Assembly: GCA_022592445.1 (NCBI GenBank)
Contig: JABYQR010000460.1
Span: 1-31,838, forward strand
Direction of reading: 5' to 3'
DNA length: 31,838 bases
DNA from: Cytidiella melzeri
Lineage: Eukaryota > Basidiomycota > Agaricomycetes > Polyporales > Irpicaceae
The translations under genes were made by a program, and so were the position numbers. Below are positions 1 to 10,913 of this stretch, in pieces. The notes beneath the pieces are model-generated. The model was not told where the DNA came from and did not search any database. It saw only the letters and a program-made list of their open reading frames with translations. The first letter of the stretch is position 1. Each line of letters starts with the position of its first letter.

Positions 1-105
1 TGCACTGCCAGTATCCGGCCTCTGTGCCTGCTTGCCTGCTTATCATCGACTTTGACCTTGCTGTCGTCGTTGGAGATCCCCTTCCTCTTCCCCCTCACAT
101 CTACT

Positions 106-477
106 TCACCCTTGTTTAGGGTTTATCAGTCTATCAGCAGTCGCTCCGCGACAGTAACGAGCGTGCAACTTGTCCCAGGTGTCTTTTGCCGAGGTGGTGT
201 AGAGGACACCATTGAGGGGTTCGTCCTTGAGGGTGAGGGTGATCTGTGCGCGGGCCTCCTTGTTGAGTCGATTGTATTCGCCAACGGCGACCGTGTCGTT
301 TGGATCGGGAGGGGACCGCGAGCCATTGACAACTTCGATTAGACCGCGTAGTTCAAGAACCGTGGAGATCCGGAACTTCCACGTCTGGAAGTTCGAACCG
401 TCGTCTTCGAGCGCTGGGATGTCGAAAAGGCGGCTGGATGCGTGAGGTTGCGAACGAGCGGGGTAGATAGTGGTCAT
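106..477 (-). pseudogene. copia Gag N-terminal fragment (Gag_pre/UBN2-like)
   Basis: The 123-codon frame starts MTTIYPARSQ and contains a stretch typical of the N-terminus of copia Gag in Agaricomycetes: 'IPALEDDGSNFQTWKFRI', then a leucine-rich 'LELRGLIEVVNG', 'ARAQITLTLKDEPLNGV' and 'AKDTWDKLHARY'. Gag coats the retrotransposon RNA in cytoplasmic particles. Family resemblance fades after 'LHARYC' and a TGA ends the frame at 106, whereas an intact Gag runs on for another 200 or more residues. A +1 frame stays open from there to the window edge and is rich in Lys, Arg and Asp. An indel, perhaps with a larger deletion, is the simplest reading, so I call it a damaged copy. Confidence 0.75.
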
Positions 478-543
478 TGTTAATAAAATGAATGTATGCT
501 TGTAGCGCGATTAGAAAGAGTGTTGATTAGCGATTAGAGCGCG

Positions 544-555
544 GGGCTCATAACC
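544..555 (-). other. copia primer-binding site matching initiator tRNA-Met anticodon arm
   Basis: On the plus strand bases 544-555 read GGGCTCATAACC, identical to the anticodon stem-loop of eukaryotic initiator tRNA-Met. On the element's coding strand this is GGTTATGAGCCC, the complement, three bases inside the LTR end (ACA at 559-561). Drosophila copia is known to prime reverse transcription from an internal half of initiator tRNA-Met rather than from its 3' end. Sequence and position fit the same mechanism here. Confidence 0.75.
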
Positions 556-582
556 TTTTGTAGGGTTACGAAACGGCTCGAT

Positions 583-609
583 CTGTAGTACGCGAAGCGT
601 GAATAAACT
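583..609. repeat. 27-bp direct repeat, copy 1 (copy 2 at 659-685)
   Basis: The 27-bp unit begins CTGTAGTACGCGAAGCGTG and recurs exactly at 659-685. It contains the palindrome-like core CGCGAAGCG and lies inside the left LTR, where duplicated modules often carry regulatory or RNA-structure functions. Confidence 0.9.
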
Positions 610-638
610 CAGTCAGCCTCGAATAAAGTGCGGAAACT
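610..638. repeat. 29-bp direct repeat, copy 1 (copy 2 at 737-765)
   Basis: The 29-bp unit begins CAGTCAGCCTCGAATAAAGT and recurs at 737-765 with one mismatch (GCGG versus GAGG). Copy 1 directly abuts the 27-bp repeat, so a composite block of about 56 bp was duplicated and its second copy split. Confidence 0.9.
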
Positions 639-930
639 ACTATATTGCGCTAGCTAACCTGTAGTACGCGAAGCGTGAATAAACTATAGTAAGTTAGCTA
701 CTGTGAGAACAAAAGACTGTGTATAAAACCGTACCTCAGTCAGCCTCGAATAAAGTGAGGAAACTGAGGTGCGCGAGTCCGTTCGCTGGCGCGCTATGTG
801 TGTGATTACCTAAGCATACCACTATATAGTACCTACGCCACGACGGTCTTGGAGTCCATAAAAGGAACGTGCGAACGAAAGTAAATGTCCATGCCCGATG
901 AACATACCGAAAATAAATATAACAACAAAA

Positions 931-1740
931 TTTGGAGCATTCAGATCTCAGCTCTCAGATACGCAGATGAGCGCTGATCCGTAAGTTATTAGGCAGAAGG
1001 CTTCAAGTTCAAGCTCGAACCTCTTCTACGGCAGCATGAAAGTATCGGTAAAAACTACAAAACACCCCCTGTACGCTGTAGCAAGATTGCAGCGGCTGGA
1101 CGTGCTGAGATTTGAACTGAACTGTCAAAGACATAGTCGCTACGCGGCACAACTTGAAGGTTTCACAGTGACGGATGTCTGACGTACATCGGCGAACCCT
1201 AGCTAGAAATGCCGATGGGCTCAAGGGAGCACTTGAGACGCCAATTGTACCGAATGGTCCCGCCAAATTTCCTAGAGCTACTGGCAGGACCGGACAGTGG
1301 TGGTACTAATACTACGACTGACACTGCGGTCATAGCACAAACACCTTCTGAACGACGTATCTCTATCCACAGTCACCGCACAATTTCCCGACCTTCGAGG
1401 CTGTATTCTGCTGAGCATCACGGTGTACTGCTACATTCCCCAAGAAACGAGTATTTATATTTATGCTTCCGTCGCTACTGACATTAGCCTCAGGCTCTAT
1501 AAGGCCTGGGAGGCTTCTTCAATATTACAACCATAGGAAGTCAATGTTGAGAGAGCTAGAGCATTCTCAATACGACAATGATACAATACATGTAAACACT
1601 AGATCACGGCAGCTCAGAAATATGGGAAAATCATTTGTACTATATTACAGTCCGTCGCGGGCATCATATCATGGTCTTCATCGTGCGGTACAGCGTCCTC
1701 CAACGGTATGTCTACGAGGATGTAGGCGTGGTGTTGAAGA
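931..1740. other. Intergenic, no gene recognised
   Basis: Open frames here are short (up to about 93 codons), overlap each other on both strands and show no family resemblance. The right part lies just downstream of the stop codon of the minus-strand gene ending at 1741 and should hold its 3' end. Confidence 0.5.
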
Positions 1741-2670
1741 CTAGATCGCGTCGATAGCGTTGGTAAGCTCATCAAACAGCTCTCCAAGTAGCTCCCAGAC
1801 GCTCCGCCTTTGCCACAAACGTCAGAATCGAAGCAAGGAAAACTAGACTGTAAAGCGTACCTGTAATCATCTCTCTCGTACTCATTTTCCTCCAGCTCGA
1901 TCTCCTCAGCTACTCTGACGGAGGGAACAACCAGAGTAGGTGTCATTTCCATCTCTTGCTGACGATGCGCGAAGTCTTGTTTGATGTGTGCCTCAATCGC
2001 GTGAATTTCAGTTGCCGGCGAAATTATGCTGTCAGTGCTGGGAGCGTAGCGGGTTGCGCTACTGTGGCCGTTAGCACGGTGTGACTGCAGTCAAGTCATA
2101 GACGAGATCTTACTCGTAATAGCTGCTATGCAGCCTGAGCCTAGGGCCGTGTTCTACAATACCCATATGGCCCGCAACCCCTTCCAGCCTGTTCTGGTCG
2201 CCGAAGTGAGCGGCGGATATGTCTAGTGCAGGCGTAGAGCAGCTTTGTGGATCGAAGTGGTCGAGAGCACTTTCAATGTATCGAAGGGGACTGTAGGGGT
2301 ATGTCGGTTTGGGAGAGACGATCTTGACTCCAGTGTTTACGTTGGTGAACTTGGGTACGGGAAGCTGGTTGGGCTCTGGGTTGACAGGCTCATAGCAGGA
2401 GAACAGGGAGGGGATAGCTGTCGAGATGCTGTTTATCGAGTGAGATGCAGAAGGAAGAAGAGACGAGGAAGAGCATAGGAACACAAAGTCGAAGCGAAAG
2501 CAGAAGTCGTCGACTTACTTGGGGACTTGGTAAAATCTACGCTGAGCAGCTTCTTCAAGAAAAATCTGGTCAAAGTGGTGGCTCTCCTGCCTAAAGCGAG
2601 GAGGAGGGACGTAGTACGTTTGGTACGATGGAGCCCATTGGTTGGCAATGTCGAGGGCGGGTACGTTCAT
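1741..2670 (-). CDS. Uncharacterised protein, paralogue of the gene at 16723-18050
   Basis: Four exons on the minus strand: 2670-2519, 2428-2114, 2061-1861 and 1807-1741, together 735 nt or 244 residues. I do not recognise the family. The model rests on comparison with 16723-18050: both start with a short Pro/Tyr-rich exon holding 'WAPS' and 'VPP..RFR.ES', then a segment with 'SPKPTY.Y.P...IE.AL..F', a 'GIV.HGPRLR' end of exon 2, a Glu-rich exon 3 ending 'ER(D/F)..YR', and a last exon starting 'SVWELL' and ending in an amphipathic helix. All three introns sit at the same places and in the same phase in both genes. The last intron (53 nt) is not a multiple of three, so it must be spliced. No signal peptide or membrane segment is apparent; the central part is probably disordered. 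Confidence 0.8.
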
Positions 2671-4098
2671 ATTAGAGAGCTCAGCAGGTAAGAGGGTGAG
2701 GGATATGAGGGAAACGAAAAAATATGGATGGCTCGAAGAGGCCTGGCTAACTGGGGGTGTCAGCGTAAGGGGAAAAGGCCGTCCGCAGCAAGGGCATTTT
2801 ATAGCTTCATGACCAGTAGCGTGTCTGGGTCACGGGATCGTGTTATCAGCAATACCGGCCAAAGGATGTGGCCGTTTGGCCATTCTTTGTGTCACCTACA
2901 CGCGGCACATTGTTGGCGGACGGGAGACAAAGAACATGACCACCGCATGTGCAAGGGGCTACTTAAGCGCAGTTTTCGACATATCTCGTCCCTGGGGTCT
3001 CCCTTACAGGACTGATGAATGTGAGTGTAGGCTTTTTCTGACTGAAAGCATACACTCACGTTCTAATGACGTTCATAACGAAATAGCGGCTGGAATCAAA
3101 GGACCCATTGTCTTTCGAGTACTGATATCTTCCGAAATCACTGAACGCCAGAGAAAACCTTGCCACTCGTACCGATGGCAGGGAAATTGTCAAACGTTGG
3201 ACCACCTGCACTTCAGCGGTATCTCTCTTCTTCCAAATTTCAATGACTACTGCTGTACGAGCTTACAGTTTGACTTTCAGTGTTTCTCGCGTTGCTGCTG
3301 GCACGAGAGATGACTCGAGGAAGCTGCTGGGGATGCCTCGCATGTTTTCGTGCATCCGTATCGAACTTTGCTAAATGGCTCTCTCCCGATACAATAGAAC
3401 ACCGGAAACACAACATGCTGCAAATACAGTACATGAGCGGGTCCTAGAGTGCTAAGCTAATTTACTGACCTGAGCTCCGGCATTGCTGCTGCAGGGTAAT
3501 CTCCTCGAGGCAGAGCAGCCGGGCGTTCAACCTTCAGGTTCGTGCCTCGGGGAGCACATATCTTCACAACAAAATCTCAGGCTCTAGTCAAAGAGCCTGG
3601 AATGCTATTACTGAGGATAGATATTGAAACCGCTTTCGATAGCAGCAGGTATGCTGGTCGATAGACAGCGGGCACTGCTGCCAGTGTGAAAGTCGGATCA
3701 GGATGTTTGTGATGAGGTTTGCAGCAAATCCCAGCAACTTTCTGCATTGCTTGATTATATCCAAGTTTGTATTCCCACAAGATTTGCTACCTCCTACGAG
3801 GTAGCAGACCTCAAAGTGAACCCGGATGAGTTCTACTCAAGTGACGGTCAGCTGGAGCGGTTGGGTTGAGTGCGTACGAAGTATAGCTTGATAGTTTATA
3901 GGCATAGACGTCGGATTGCTGTGCTGTGTCGCGATAGAGAGCACCGTCCCAGCGCAGGTGAAGCGGTCTAAAATCCCACTGGCGGACGGTCAATAGCCAG
4001 CGGCGCTGTGTCCAGCTATAGGATCGAGATCCAAATTTTCCAGAGACGCTCGCCCTTGCTTCATCCTTCGTTCAACTCTCTAATCAACACTCACCAGC
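2671..4098. other. Divergent intergenic region, no gene recognised
   Basis: This 1.4 kb lies between the 5' end of the minus-strand gene (2670) and the PUF6 start (4099) and should hold both promoters. The longest open frame (157 codons at 2840-3313, plus) has no recognisable domain and mixed composition, so I do not call it. A hairpin at 3785-3806 is listed separately. Confidence 0.5.
3785..3806. repeat. Inverted repeat, 9-bp perfect stem with 4-nt loop
   Basis: TGCTACCTC (3785-3793), loop CTAC, then GAGGTAGCA (3798-3806). It lies about 300 bp upstream of the PUF6 start codon. It could be a protein-binding dyad or a structure in an upstream transcript; the sequence alone does not say. Confidence 0.7.
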
Positions 4099-6517
4099 AT
4101 GCCGGAAGCTGTACAAAAGCGCAATAGAAAGCGACCAGGTTCGTCGCAAGCAGGTCCGAAGGCGAAGAAAGCTCACGCGGAAAAACCGGACGTCAAGGGC
4201 AAAAAACGAAGTCAGCCTGTGACCGCGCCTCCGCGGTATGAAGACGAAGAAGAGAGTAGTGCCGATGAGGAGGTGTTCGAAGACGGCCTTGAAGGTGATG
4301 ATATTATGGAGGAGGATGCTGTGCCAGAAGCTGCTGCTCAGTCAGCTAACAAGGATCCCAATGGCATGTTTCTATACTACATCGTAATTAAATATGTCTA
4401 ACCTGTACGTAGCTGCAAGAGAATCCCATAAGGCGCAGAAAGTGCTTCAGGAGCAGCGCAAGGCCGCCAAACCGCACTCGTCTCTGCTCATAGAAGCAAA
4501 GAGAGCATGGGGACTGGCAAGGCAGAAGAACATCTCCAAGACGGAACGAGCAAAGCACGTCCATGCTCTCATGAACGTGGTTCGTGGAAAAGTGCATGAA
4601 ATAGTGTTCAAACACGACGCCAGTCGTATCATTCAGACAGTTGTAAAGTATGGTGGACAGAAGGAGCGGAACGAGATTGCAATCGAGTTGAAGGGGAAGT
4701 ACAAGGAGCTTGCGCAGAGTAAATACTCCAAGGTCCGTTCCAGCTCTCTTTTGCCCACATGGCTCATTGACTTTGTCTTCAGTTCCTTGTCTCAAAGTTG
4801 ATACGGTTCTGCCCGACCCATAGAACATCTATCTTGCAAGAGTTCCAGGGTAGCATCTTGCGTCTAGTGCTCCATCGTGAAGCTTCCAGTGTTCTTGCGG
4901 ATGCCTTTGAACTGTGGGGAAATGCGTATGAACGGTCACTCCTGCTCCAAGACTTCTACGGCAAAGAAGCGACACTGCTCACCATGACGCAGGGCAGCGA
5001 GCAAGAGAAGGAGAACTCAAAGAAAGGGTTGAAAGGGCTGCTGGAAGGCGTGGAACCTGAACGAAGAAAACGAGTTTTGTCTGCGGTTCAGGGGAACCTG
5101 ACAACAATGTGCGTATGAAATGATCAGATTGACCAATTTCTCGGACGCTCATATTGCCGCAGCTTCAACAACTCAGATAAGGGTGCCGTCTCCCATGCCC
5201 TAGTACATCGCGTCTTCTGGGAATATCTTTGCGCTATAAACGAGCTCGAAGATGTGGCTGAAAGGGAGAAATTGCGGAGAGAGATGTTTGAGAGGTACGC
5301 TCGTAACTGATCACTATTGCCATCCTACCTAATTCATACCTCAGCTGCCAGGATACCTTGGCTGAGATCGTGCACACCAAAGACGGTAGCCGAGTTGTGC
5401 GCGAGTTTATTGCACAAGGGACCGCGAAGGTGCGCTGAGGCGGAGAGCTTTTCATAAATGTTGGGCTGACTACAGCCCATGCGATAGGATCGCAAGCAGA
5501 TTGTGAAAACACTAAAACCCCATGTAGAACGAATGTGTAAGGACGACGAGGCGCAACTCGTTCTCTTTACAGCTTTGGACATCATCGAGTAGGTCTCGTG
5601 TCTACAGTGGTCGTAATCAAGATGTTAACACACGCACACGGCATTGTAGTGACACAAAACTTACTGGGAAGTCACTCGTTGCAGACATTGTTGCATCAGC
5701 CTCAACCCTGTATACTTCCCCGCAAGGTCGCCGGTCCCTCATCTACCTCGTCTCACCGCGTACGCGAAGGCATTTCACGCCTGCACAGGTACACTTCATT
5801 CGATGCAGCACCTTCAGCAAATGTTACTGATGAGGTCCGTCGCAGATCAACCTGCTAGCAGAAACAGACGCCGCAAGGAGTCAGACTAGCAAAAAGGACG
5901 ACAAGCTCCGAACAGAAGAAGTATGCAAAGCCGCGAGCGAGTCCCTTCTATCCTGGATCACGAAAAACGGCGCAGACATCATGCGGGACCCCGGCGGGAG
6001 TCTAGTAGTGACCGAAGTCATGCTTTACTCTGAAGGCGGTACGCGAGTCTTTCTTTCCCGAGATCACCAACAATCAGCTTATCCCAACGGTTTTCCCTCA
6101 GATAAATCTGCCGCTTCAGAATCCCTGTTGAACCTCTTGGCTGCACCGTACCCTTCTTCCGACCCTGCGAACCCTCACATCATCACTCTCCCCCACGCCT
6201 CGCGCGTATACAAAACCCTCCTGCAAGGCGGGCCCTTCTCGCATGACACCAAGGAGATCGTCCGCTCCCCGCTCTTCTCGTCTGCAGATTTCGCAAATCA
6301 GTTTGTCGGAATCGTCGGGATGGAAAATACGCTCGCCATGGCAAGAGACGACGGCGCGTTTATCGTCGCGGTTCTGTGTGAGCGAGCGGCGGAGAGCGAT
6401 GAGCTTAGGAAGACTCTCAAAGGTTGGTTTACGGCCGAGCTCCGAAAAGAGCTGGAGAAGGAGAAGGACAGACGGGGTAGGACGGTGTTGTTGCAGCAGA
6501 TAGCTTCTTTGAGCTAG
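4099..6517 (+). CDS. PUF6: Puf6-family Pumilio-repeat protein (ribosome biogenesis / mRNA binding)
   Basis: Nine exons: 4099-4363, 4413-4732, 4783-5108, 5163-5294, 5345-5429, 5488-5588, 5650-5788, 5846-6038, 6102-6517. They join to 1977 nt, 658 residues, close to yeast Puf6 (656). The N-terminus is a basic then acidic nucleolar-type tail (about 1-88). Pumilio-like helical repeats follow, with 'FKHDASRIIQT', 'KYSKFLVSKLIRFC', 'HREASSVLADAFEL', 'HTKDGSRVVREF' and 'DDEAQLVLFTALDIIDD', then 'YTSPQGRRSLIYLV' of the C-terminal CPL-type domain. In yeast, Puf6 binds rRNA and mRNA, acts in 60S subunit maturation and represses ASH1 mRNA. Intron 1 starts GCATGT, not GT; it is the only donor giving the right phase. 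Intron 8 (6039-6101, 63 nt) is in frame without stops, so a 679-residue read-through form is possible. The gene is convergent with the ABC transporter, 225 bp apart. Confidence 0.93.
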
Positions 6518-6742
6518 TGTTCCATGAGTACTAGATAGCCCGTATACATTCTGGAGTTTCGCTGGATGCATGATCTGATGACGTCCAATTCGAGACCAAC
6601 GAATACATGTATGCGACTATACACATGTATTCCTACAAGACAGACAGGATGTATGATATACTCATGATAGAGAACCTTAGTTATATGCGAGGATGCGATG
6701 GAAGTGCGTTGAGGTGATAATAGTCCCTGAGTGATGCAACGT

Positions 6743-9366
6743 TTACCGTCTCTTGAACACCAGAACGAGGTAGAACAGAACGCGGTAGAGGAGTGTGATG
6801 AGAAGAAGAATGCTTGCGTAAAGTTTGAAGCTGATACCGCCGATTTGGAGAGCTTGCAAGACGTCGTCGCCTGCAAGGGCACACTGGCCTGTTGAGACGA
6901 GTGAGCTAGGGTAGTCGCAGAAGCAACTACCGTCGGCCAGGGTTGTACATGCTAGAGTGATGCCTTGGAAGTCGTTGTGGACGAGGAGATCGAATGCATA
7001 CGTCTATAGCGGACAACCTAGTTAACTTCGGGAAAGCGCTCAGGAATCCTGCAGTCTCACCTGATAGTCGATAAAGTGGGCCCAATAGTACCAGAATCGT
7101 GGAAGGTTAACAGCTCTAATGAAATATCCACCGACACACTATACACATATTGTCAACTGATAGTGATGATTGCATTCGGCATTGAGACTTACCATCCAGA
7201 AGCCGTTCAAGAAAGCCGCGATCGCCAGAGCTGCGACAAAGATAGGGAAGATGGCAGCGACGACGGTAGACTACATACAGCAAAGTCAGACAGTCCATAT
7301 AGCTTTGAACATATTCAATCCAGCTCACCTGAGACTCAGCCGCATACACCGCCAGATACAAAATTGCCAAGAAACGGAAGAAATGCTCTGCGCCGGGGTT
7401 GAGTCCGATACTCCAGTAGCAAAGGACGGAAAACAAAAGGACGCAGACAAAGAGGTAAGGGAGTGTGACGATTGAGTTGGCAAGCACGTATGCACCAGGA
7501 CCGTAAAGGCCGTTCATCCGTTCCCGCACGAAAACCTGGCGTTCCTCCAAGAACGCCGGGATACCTGCGACAGACATGAACCCGAGGAAGGCGACGGAAA
7601 AGAAGTGCACTGAAAGTCTGTCATTCTTTCCATAGCGACACTATGAGCACTACGTCATTATGGAAGAGGTAGAGTACGACATACCACTTTGGAAGACGTT
7701 TGAGCAAGATTCACCCATATTGTCGCCAACAACACGCCCATACCCACTACATTGACGCAAGTTAACGACGGATGCTACTGAAAGATGTGAATCTGGATAC
7801 TCACGATACATGCCTAATCTGACACCATAAGCGAGCAAATTGCGACTATAGTTCAGCATGTTCCGCTCCATGAGAATCCTGGTACGGCTTGCTGCGAGCC
7901 TGAAACTACTCGGTGTGCGAATGCCACTGTTTTGACGCATTGCACGGAGAGACGACCCGGCGTCGCTTTTGTCATGGAATGGGACGACATGCTCCTTGCT
8001 AACCGCTGCAGCGTATTCAGACCATTTCAGCGCCGAGGATTCGACCTGACGAATGCGCTCCGCCGGCTCGCTGATGAAATCGGTGCTGACTAAGTGAAGT
8101 GCGATGTCGATTGGGTTCGCGTGGGTTGGAACTGGGCAATTGAAAGCTGCGGCAAGGTATCTGGCAAGATCCACTGTACATGGTCTGAGCTGAACTGCTG
8201 TTCATTTTGCAAGTCAACACTCACAGACTGGTCCAAAATACATCGTACGGCCTTGTGCGAGCAAAAGCAGCCTGTCAAAAAGTGCGAAGGTGTCCCAATT
8301 TGGTTGGTGTATGCTGGCAATGACCATAACGTTGTGTCGCTGGGCAACGCTCTTGACTGTCAAGATGAGGCGATTAAGTGAGATTGCCTGAGACACGAAA
8401 ATCACCTACTAGCTGAAATGACCTCACGACTCGTGCGACTGTCCAACCCGCTAGTTGGTTCGTCGAGCAGCAAAATCCGAGGCATTGTGACCAAAGCTGA
8501 CCCAATTGTCACACGCCGCTTTTGACCGCCGGAGATGCCTCGTTGCACAGCGTTTCCGATACGGCTGTTCGCAACGTCTATCAAGCCTAGCTCAGCGATT
8601 GTTGTTTCAACTCGTTCCCGTATTATGCACCGTGGCGTCGAGGGGTCCAAGCTGCGCCAACGAGGCATCTTTAGCACATAGGATGCATAGATACAGTGAC
8701 AGAAGCTTACCTGAGCCGTGCAGCAAAGTCTATGGTTTCCCGTACAGAAAGGACGCCGAGTAGAGCGTCGCTCTGTTCTACATACGACGCTAACGAGCGC
8801 ATATCAAAATCTTCCGCTCCGTTGACAGTAAGCTGATAGACACCTGGTTAGTTGTACTACTTCAGACAGCCATGTCGTAAAATGGTGTCACGCACTGTTC
8901 CGTGGGTGGCATCTGTCCGTTTTGAGATGATGTCCAATATCGTAGACTTTCCCGCTCCAGATGGGCCCATTACTGCAACCGCCGCATGTGAGCAGGAGGT
9001 CGATAATATCAGATAAGGCTGGCACGAGACGGCGCTAGGCCTTCAAGCTTCAAGCGCGGGACCACTGAGTCTGACATACCTGCTAGCATCTCGCCCGTCT
9101 CGACCCTACCGGAAACATCGGTCAGAATTGTCTTTTCCTTGACCTTGTACTGGATACCGTGCCACTCCAAAACGAGTCGGCCATGCACATTCTGAGCCTG
9201 ACGGGAAGATAGCAGTGTGTGAATGCGTGTCATACGCGTGGCAAATGTGTTGGGAACTCACCTCAAGATCGTCGTGTTTTAAAGGGACAAAAGTCTGGCT
9301 CATGTGGGCGAGTAAGAGGGTGGACTTGTGGTCAGAATGAATCTGGGGTTCTTGAGGGTGAACCAT
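6743..9366 (-). CDS. ABCG (WHITE-type) half-transporter
   Basis: Twelve exons on the minus strand: 9366-9262, 9197-9080, 8972-8896, 8832-8711, 8651-8410, 8356-8225, 8173-7805, 7746-7685, 7625-7329, 7270-7193, 7138-7061, 7003-6743; 1941 nt, 646 residues, usual for an ABCG half-transporter that works as a dimer. The nucleotide-binding domain comes first: Walker A 'GPSGAGKST', signature 'ISGGQKRRV', Walker B 'ILLLDEPTSGLD', H-loop 'SIHQP'. The membrane domain follows with about six hydrophobic segments, including 'NDRLSVHFFSVAFLGFMSV' and 'FWYYWAHFIDYQTYAFDLL', and a Cys-containing extracellular loop near the C-terminus as in ABCG2/White proteins. Likely an exporter of lipids or other hydrophobic compounds; substrate unknown. 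A TATA-like box (9381-9387) lies only 15 bp before the chosen ATG, so Met22 (9303) may be the real start. Confidence 0.92.
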
Positions 9367-10913
9367 GGTCACGCAGCTGCTTTATACCCCCTAACACCGC
9401 ACGGCCATGACGTGGAGAGATGCGGACAATGCTGTGAAACAAAGCCTGGAAAAGTGAAACAAGTCCGAGAGATGAAGGGGGGAGAGAGCAACAGTGTCTG
9501 CTTGGAAGTTGTGCCTAACTCTGGACGCGCATCGCATCGCCAGTTTGCGGAGAACGAATCTGACAGTAAGCCCAGTAAGGGATGTTTCATATCCCGACAA
9601 GATGACTGCTCTGCCGACTTACTTGCCGACACGCGCTTCCGCATACGCAAGTGAATGTCTTCTCGTGCTTCCCTTGAATGGAGAGCGGCACCCGTACGAG
9701 TCCCAAGCTCCGACAGACTCGGACAGCCTTGTGGGTGTGAAGAGTTCAAGTTGAAGGGCGAAGTAGCCTAGTGCAGCATTGCCATCCCCGAGAGCTTGGC
9801 GAGTCTTTCGACAGTTTGACACCAGTAGTGTCTGTTGGCCCTGCGACAAGCCAATATGTCAACAAGGTTTATCAAAGGCTACCATCCGAGCTTCGGGGCC
9901 TTGTTCTTCATGAGCTGTGTGGGAACTACAGATACGCCTACAGACTCGGGCACCTGTGCGCCAACACCCGCTGTTCCCAGAAACTGTGTGTGACATACAT
10001 GCTTCTAGGACGACCACGATTGCAGCGTGGTCAGCGGGTTGTCGACTATTCTAGAAAGATTGGCGCACCAGAGACTTTCAGAACACAAGCCTGCCAGAGC
10101 AAGGTGTTCAACCCACTCATCCAGCCCCGTCGAAATGGGTACTGAGGGGTCTGGTATGCAGCGCCGCACGCTTGCGTTCATATCGGAGACAAACGGTCAG
10201 TAAACCGCGCACGCAAAATGAAAGATGAGATCTGAGACATTGGATGCAATGTACGCTCAGGGGTGGTTTGGGGTCCGAGTCCTAGCCGTTTAATGATGCT
10301 TGTCTATAGCCGACGAGAATCCACTGGCCCGGAGGTTAGCCTCAGGTCCCAAGACTCCAGGACATTTTTGGGCCATTTTCCAGCGATTTTGTATATAACG
10401 GCTGTCAGGGCATTCCAGAGCACTGCCGCGCGTTGCAAATATATCTACACTCCAAGCCAGCGAGGAGTGTTGATTTAACTTCTCAGCGAACCTACAGGTT
10501 GCTAGTCTTCAGGGAGATGTGTTTTCGTGCACTTGCACCGAAGCTGGTGGGTCATTTTCTGCTGGATGTGACAAGTAAAGCTCACCCTCTTCTTCAGCTC
10601 ATTGTGCTGTATTGCTCCGTCGGCATCGATCACTCTCGAATGGCCGCACAGAAGTGTGTCGTTTTAGCTCTACAAGCAACCGTTCCCACGTAATGCCCGC
10701 GTTTTGCCAGTTGCACCAATAATGCATCGCCTTCGAAGTTCGAACCGTCCCACATACGTGTGCTGTGTCGTCTGCCGGCGTACAAGATCATGGGGGCCCT
10801 GTCAGAACAGCTTGCCGTCGTGACGAACGTGTCCTTCCGCCCTCGTGGGCTCCTGAGCTTGCCTGTGAGATATATAAGTCGTGCTGTTCACAGGGTCATC
10901 CCAGCAAGCAAGC
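9367..10913. other. Divergent intergenic region, no gene recognised
   Basis: 1.5 kb between the 5' ends of the ABC transporter (minus) and the secreted protein (plus). The longest plus frame is 124 codons (9771-10145), with an F-box-like run 'LPSELRGLVLHEL' but no supporting domain or intron structure. I leave it uncalled. The right end carries a TATA box at 10871. Confidence 0.45.
10871..10878 (+). promoter_or_regulatory. TATA box of the secreted phytase-like gene
   Basis: TATATAAG lies 43 bp before the ATG at 10914, leaving room for a short leader. A TATA box with a short leader also occurs at the lectin gene at 23105. Confidence 0.6.

Larger units (their letters stand above)
559..927 (-). 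repeat. 5' LTR of the left copia element (outer edge approximate)
   Basis: The inner edge is set by TGTA at 559 (ACA on the coding strand) next to the primer site. A TATA-like motif (TACTATATAG on the minus strand, near 822-831) would serve as the U3 promoter. The LTR carries two pairs of internal direct repeats (583-609 with 659-685, and 610-638 with 737-765). The outer edge at about 927 is a guess from the TGTTG start on the minus strand. Confidence 0.5.
1..930 (-). mobile_element. Ty1/copia-type LTR retrotransposon, 5' part (left element)
   Basis: Reading on the minus strand there are, in order, an LTR (about 930 to 559), a primer-binding site at 555-544 and the start of a copia Gag frame at 477, so this is the 5' end of an element whose remaining body lies beyond base 1. 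The LTR sequence does not resemble the LTR at 27330-27852, so the two elements belong to different families. The outer LTR edge is uncertain: the minus-strand sequence starting TGTTGTTAT at about 927 is a candidate, but the second LTR and target duplication are not in the window. Confidence 0.75.

Noticed and set aside
2840..3313. 157-codon plus-strand open frame upstream of PUF6
   Set aside because: No domain, no splice support, and composition unlike the neighbouring genes; it also lies where two divergent promoters must be.
9771..10145. 124-codon frame with an F-box-like 'LPSELRGLVLHEL' run
   Set aside because: Only one short resemblance, no further F-box residues and no exon structure.
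10735..10750. Fourteen bases (GAAGTTCGAACCGTC region) shared with the left gag and resembling a tRNA B box
   Set aside because: Flanking sequence does not continue gag similarity, and no tRNA can be folded around it.
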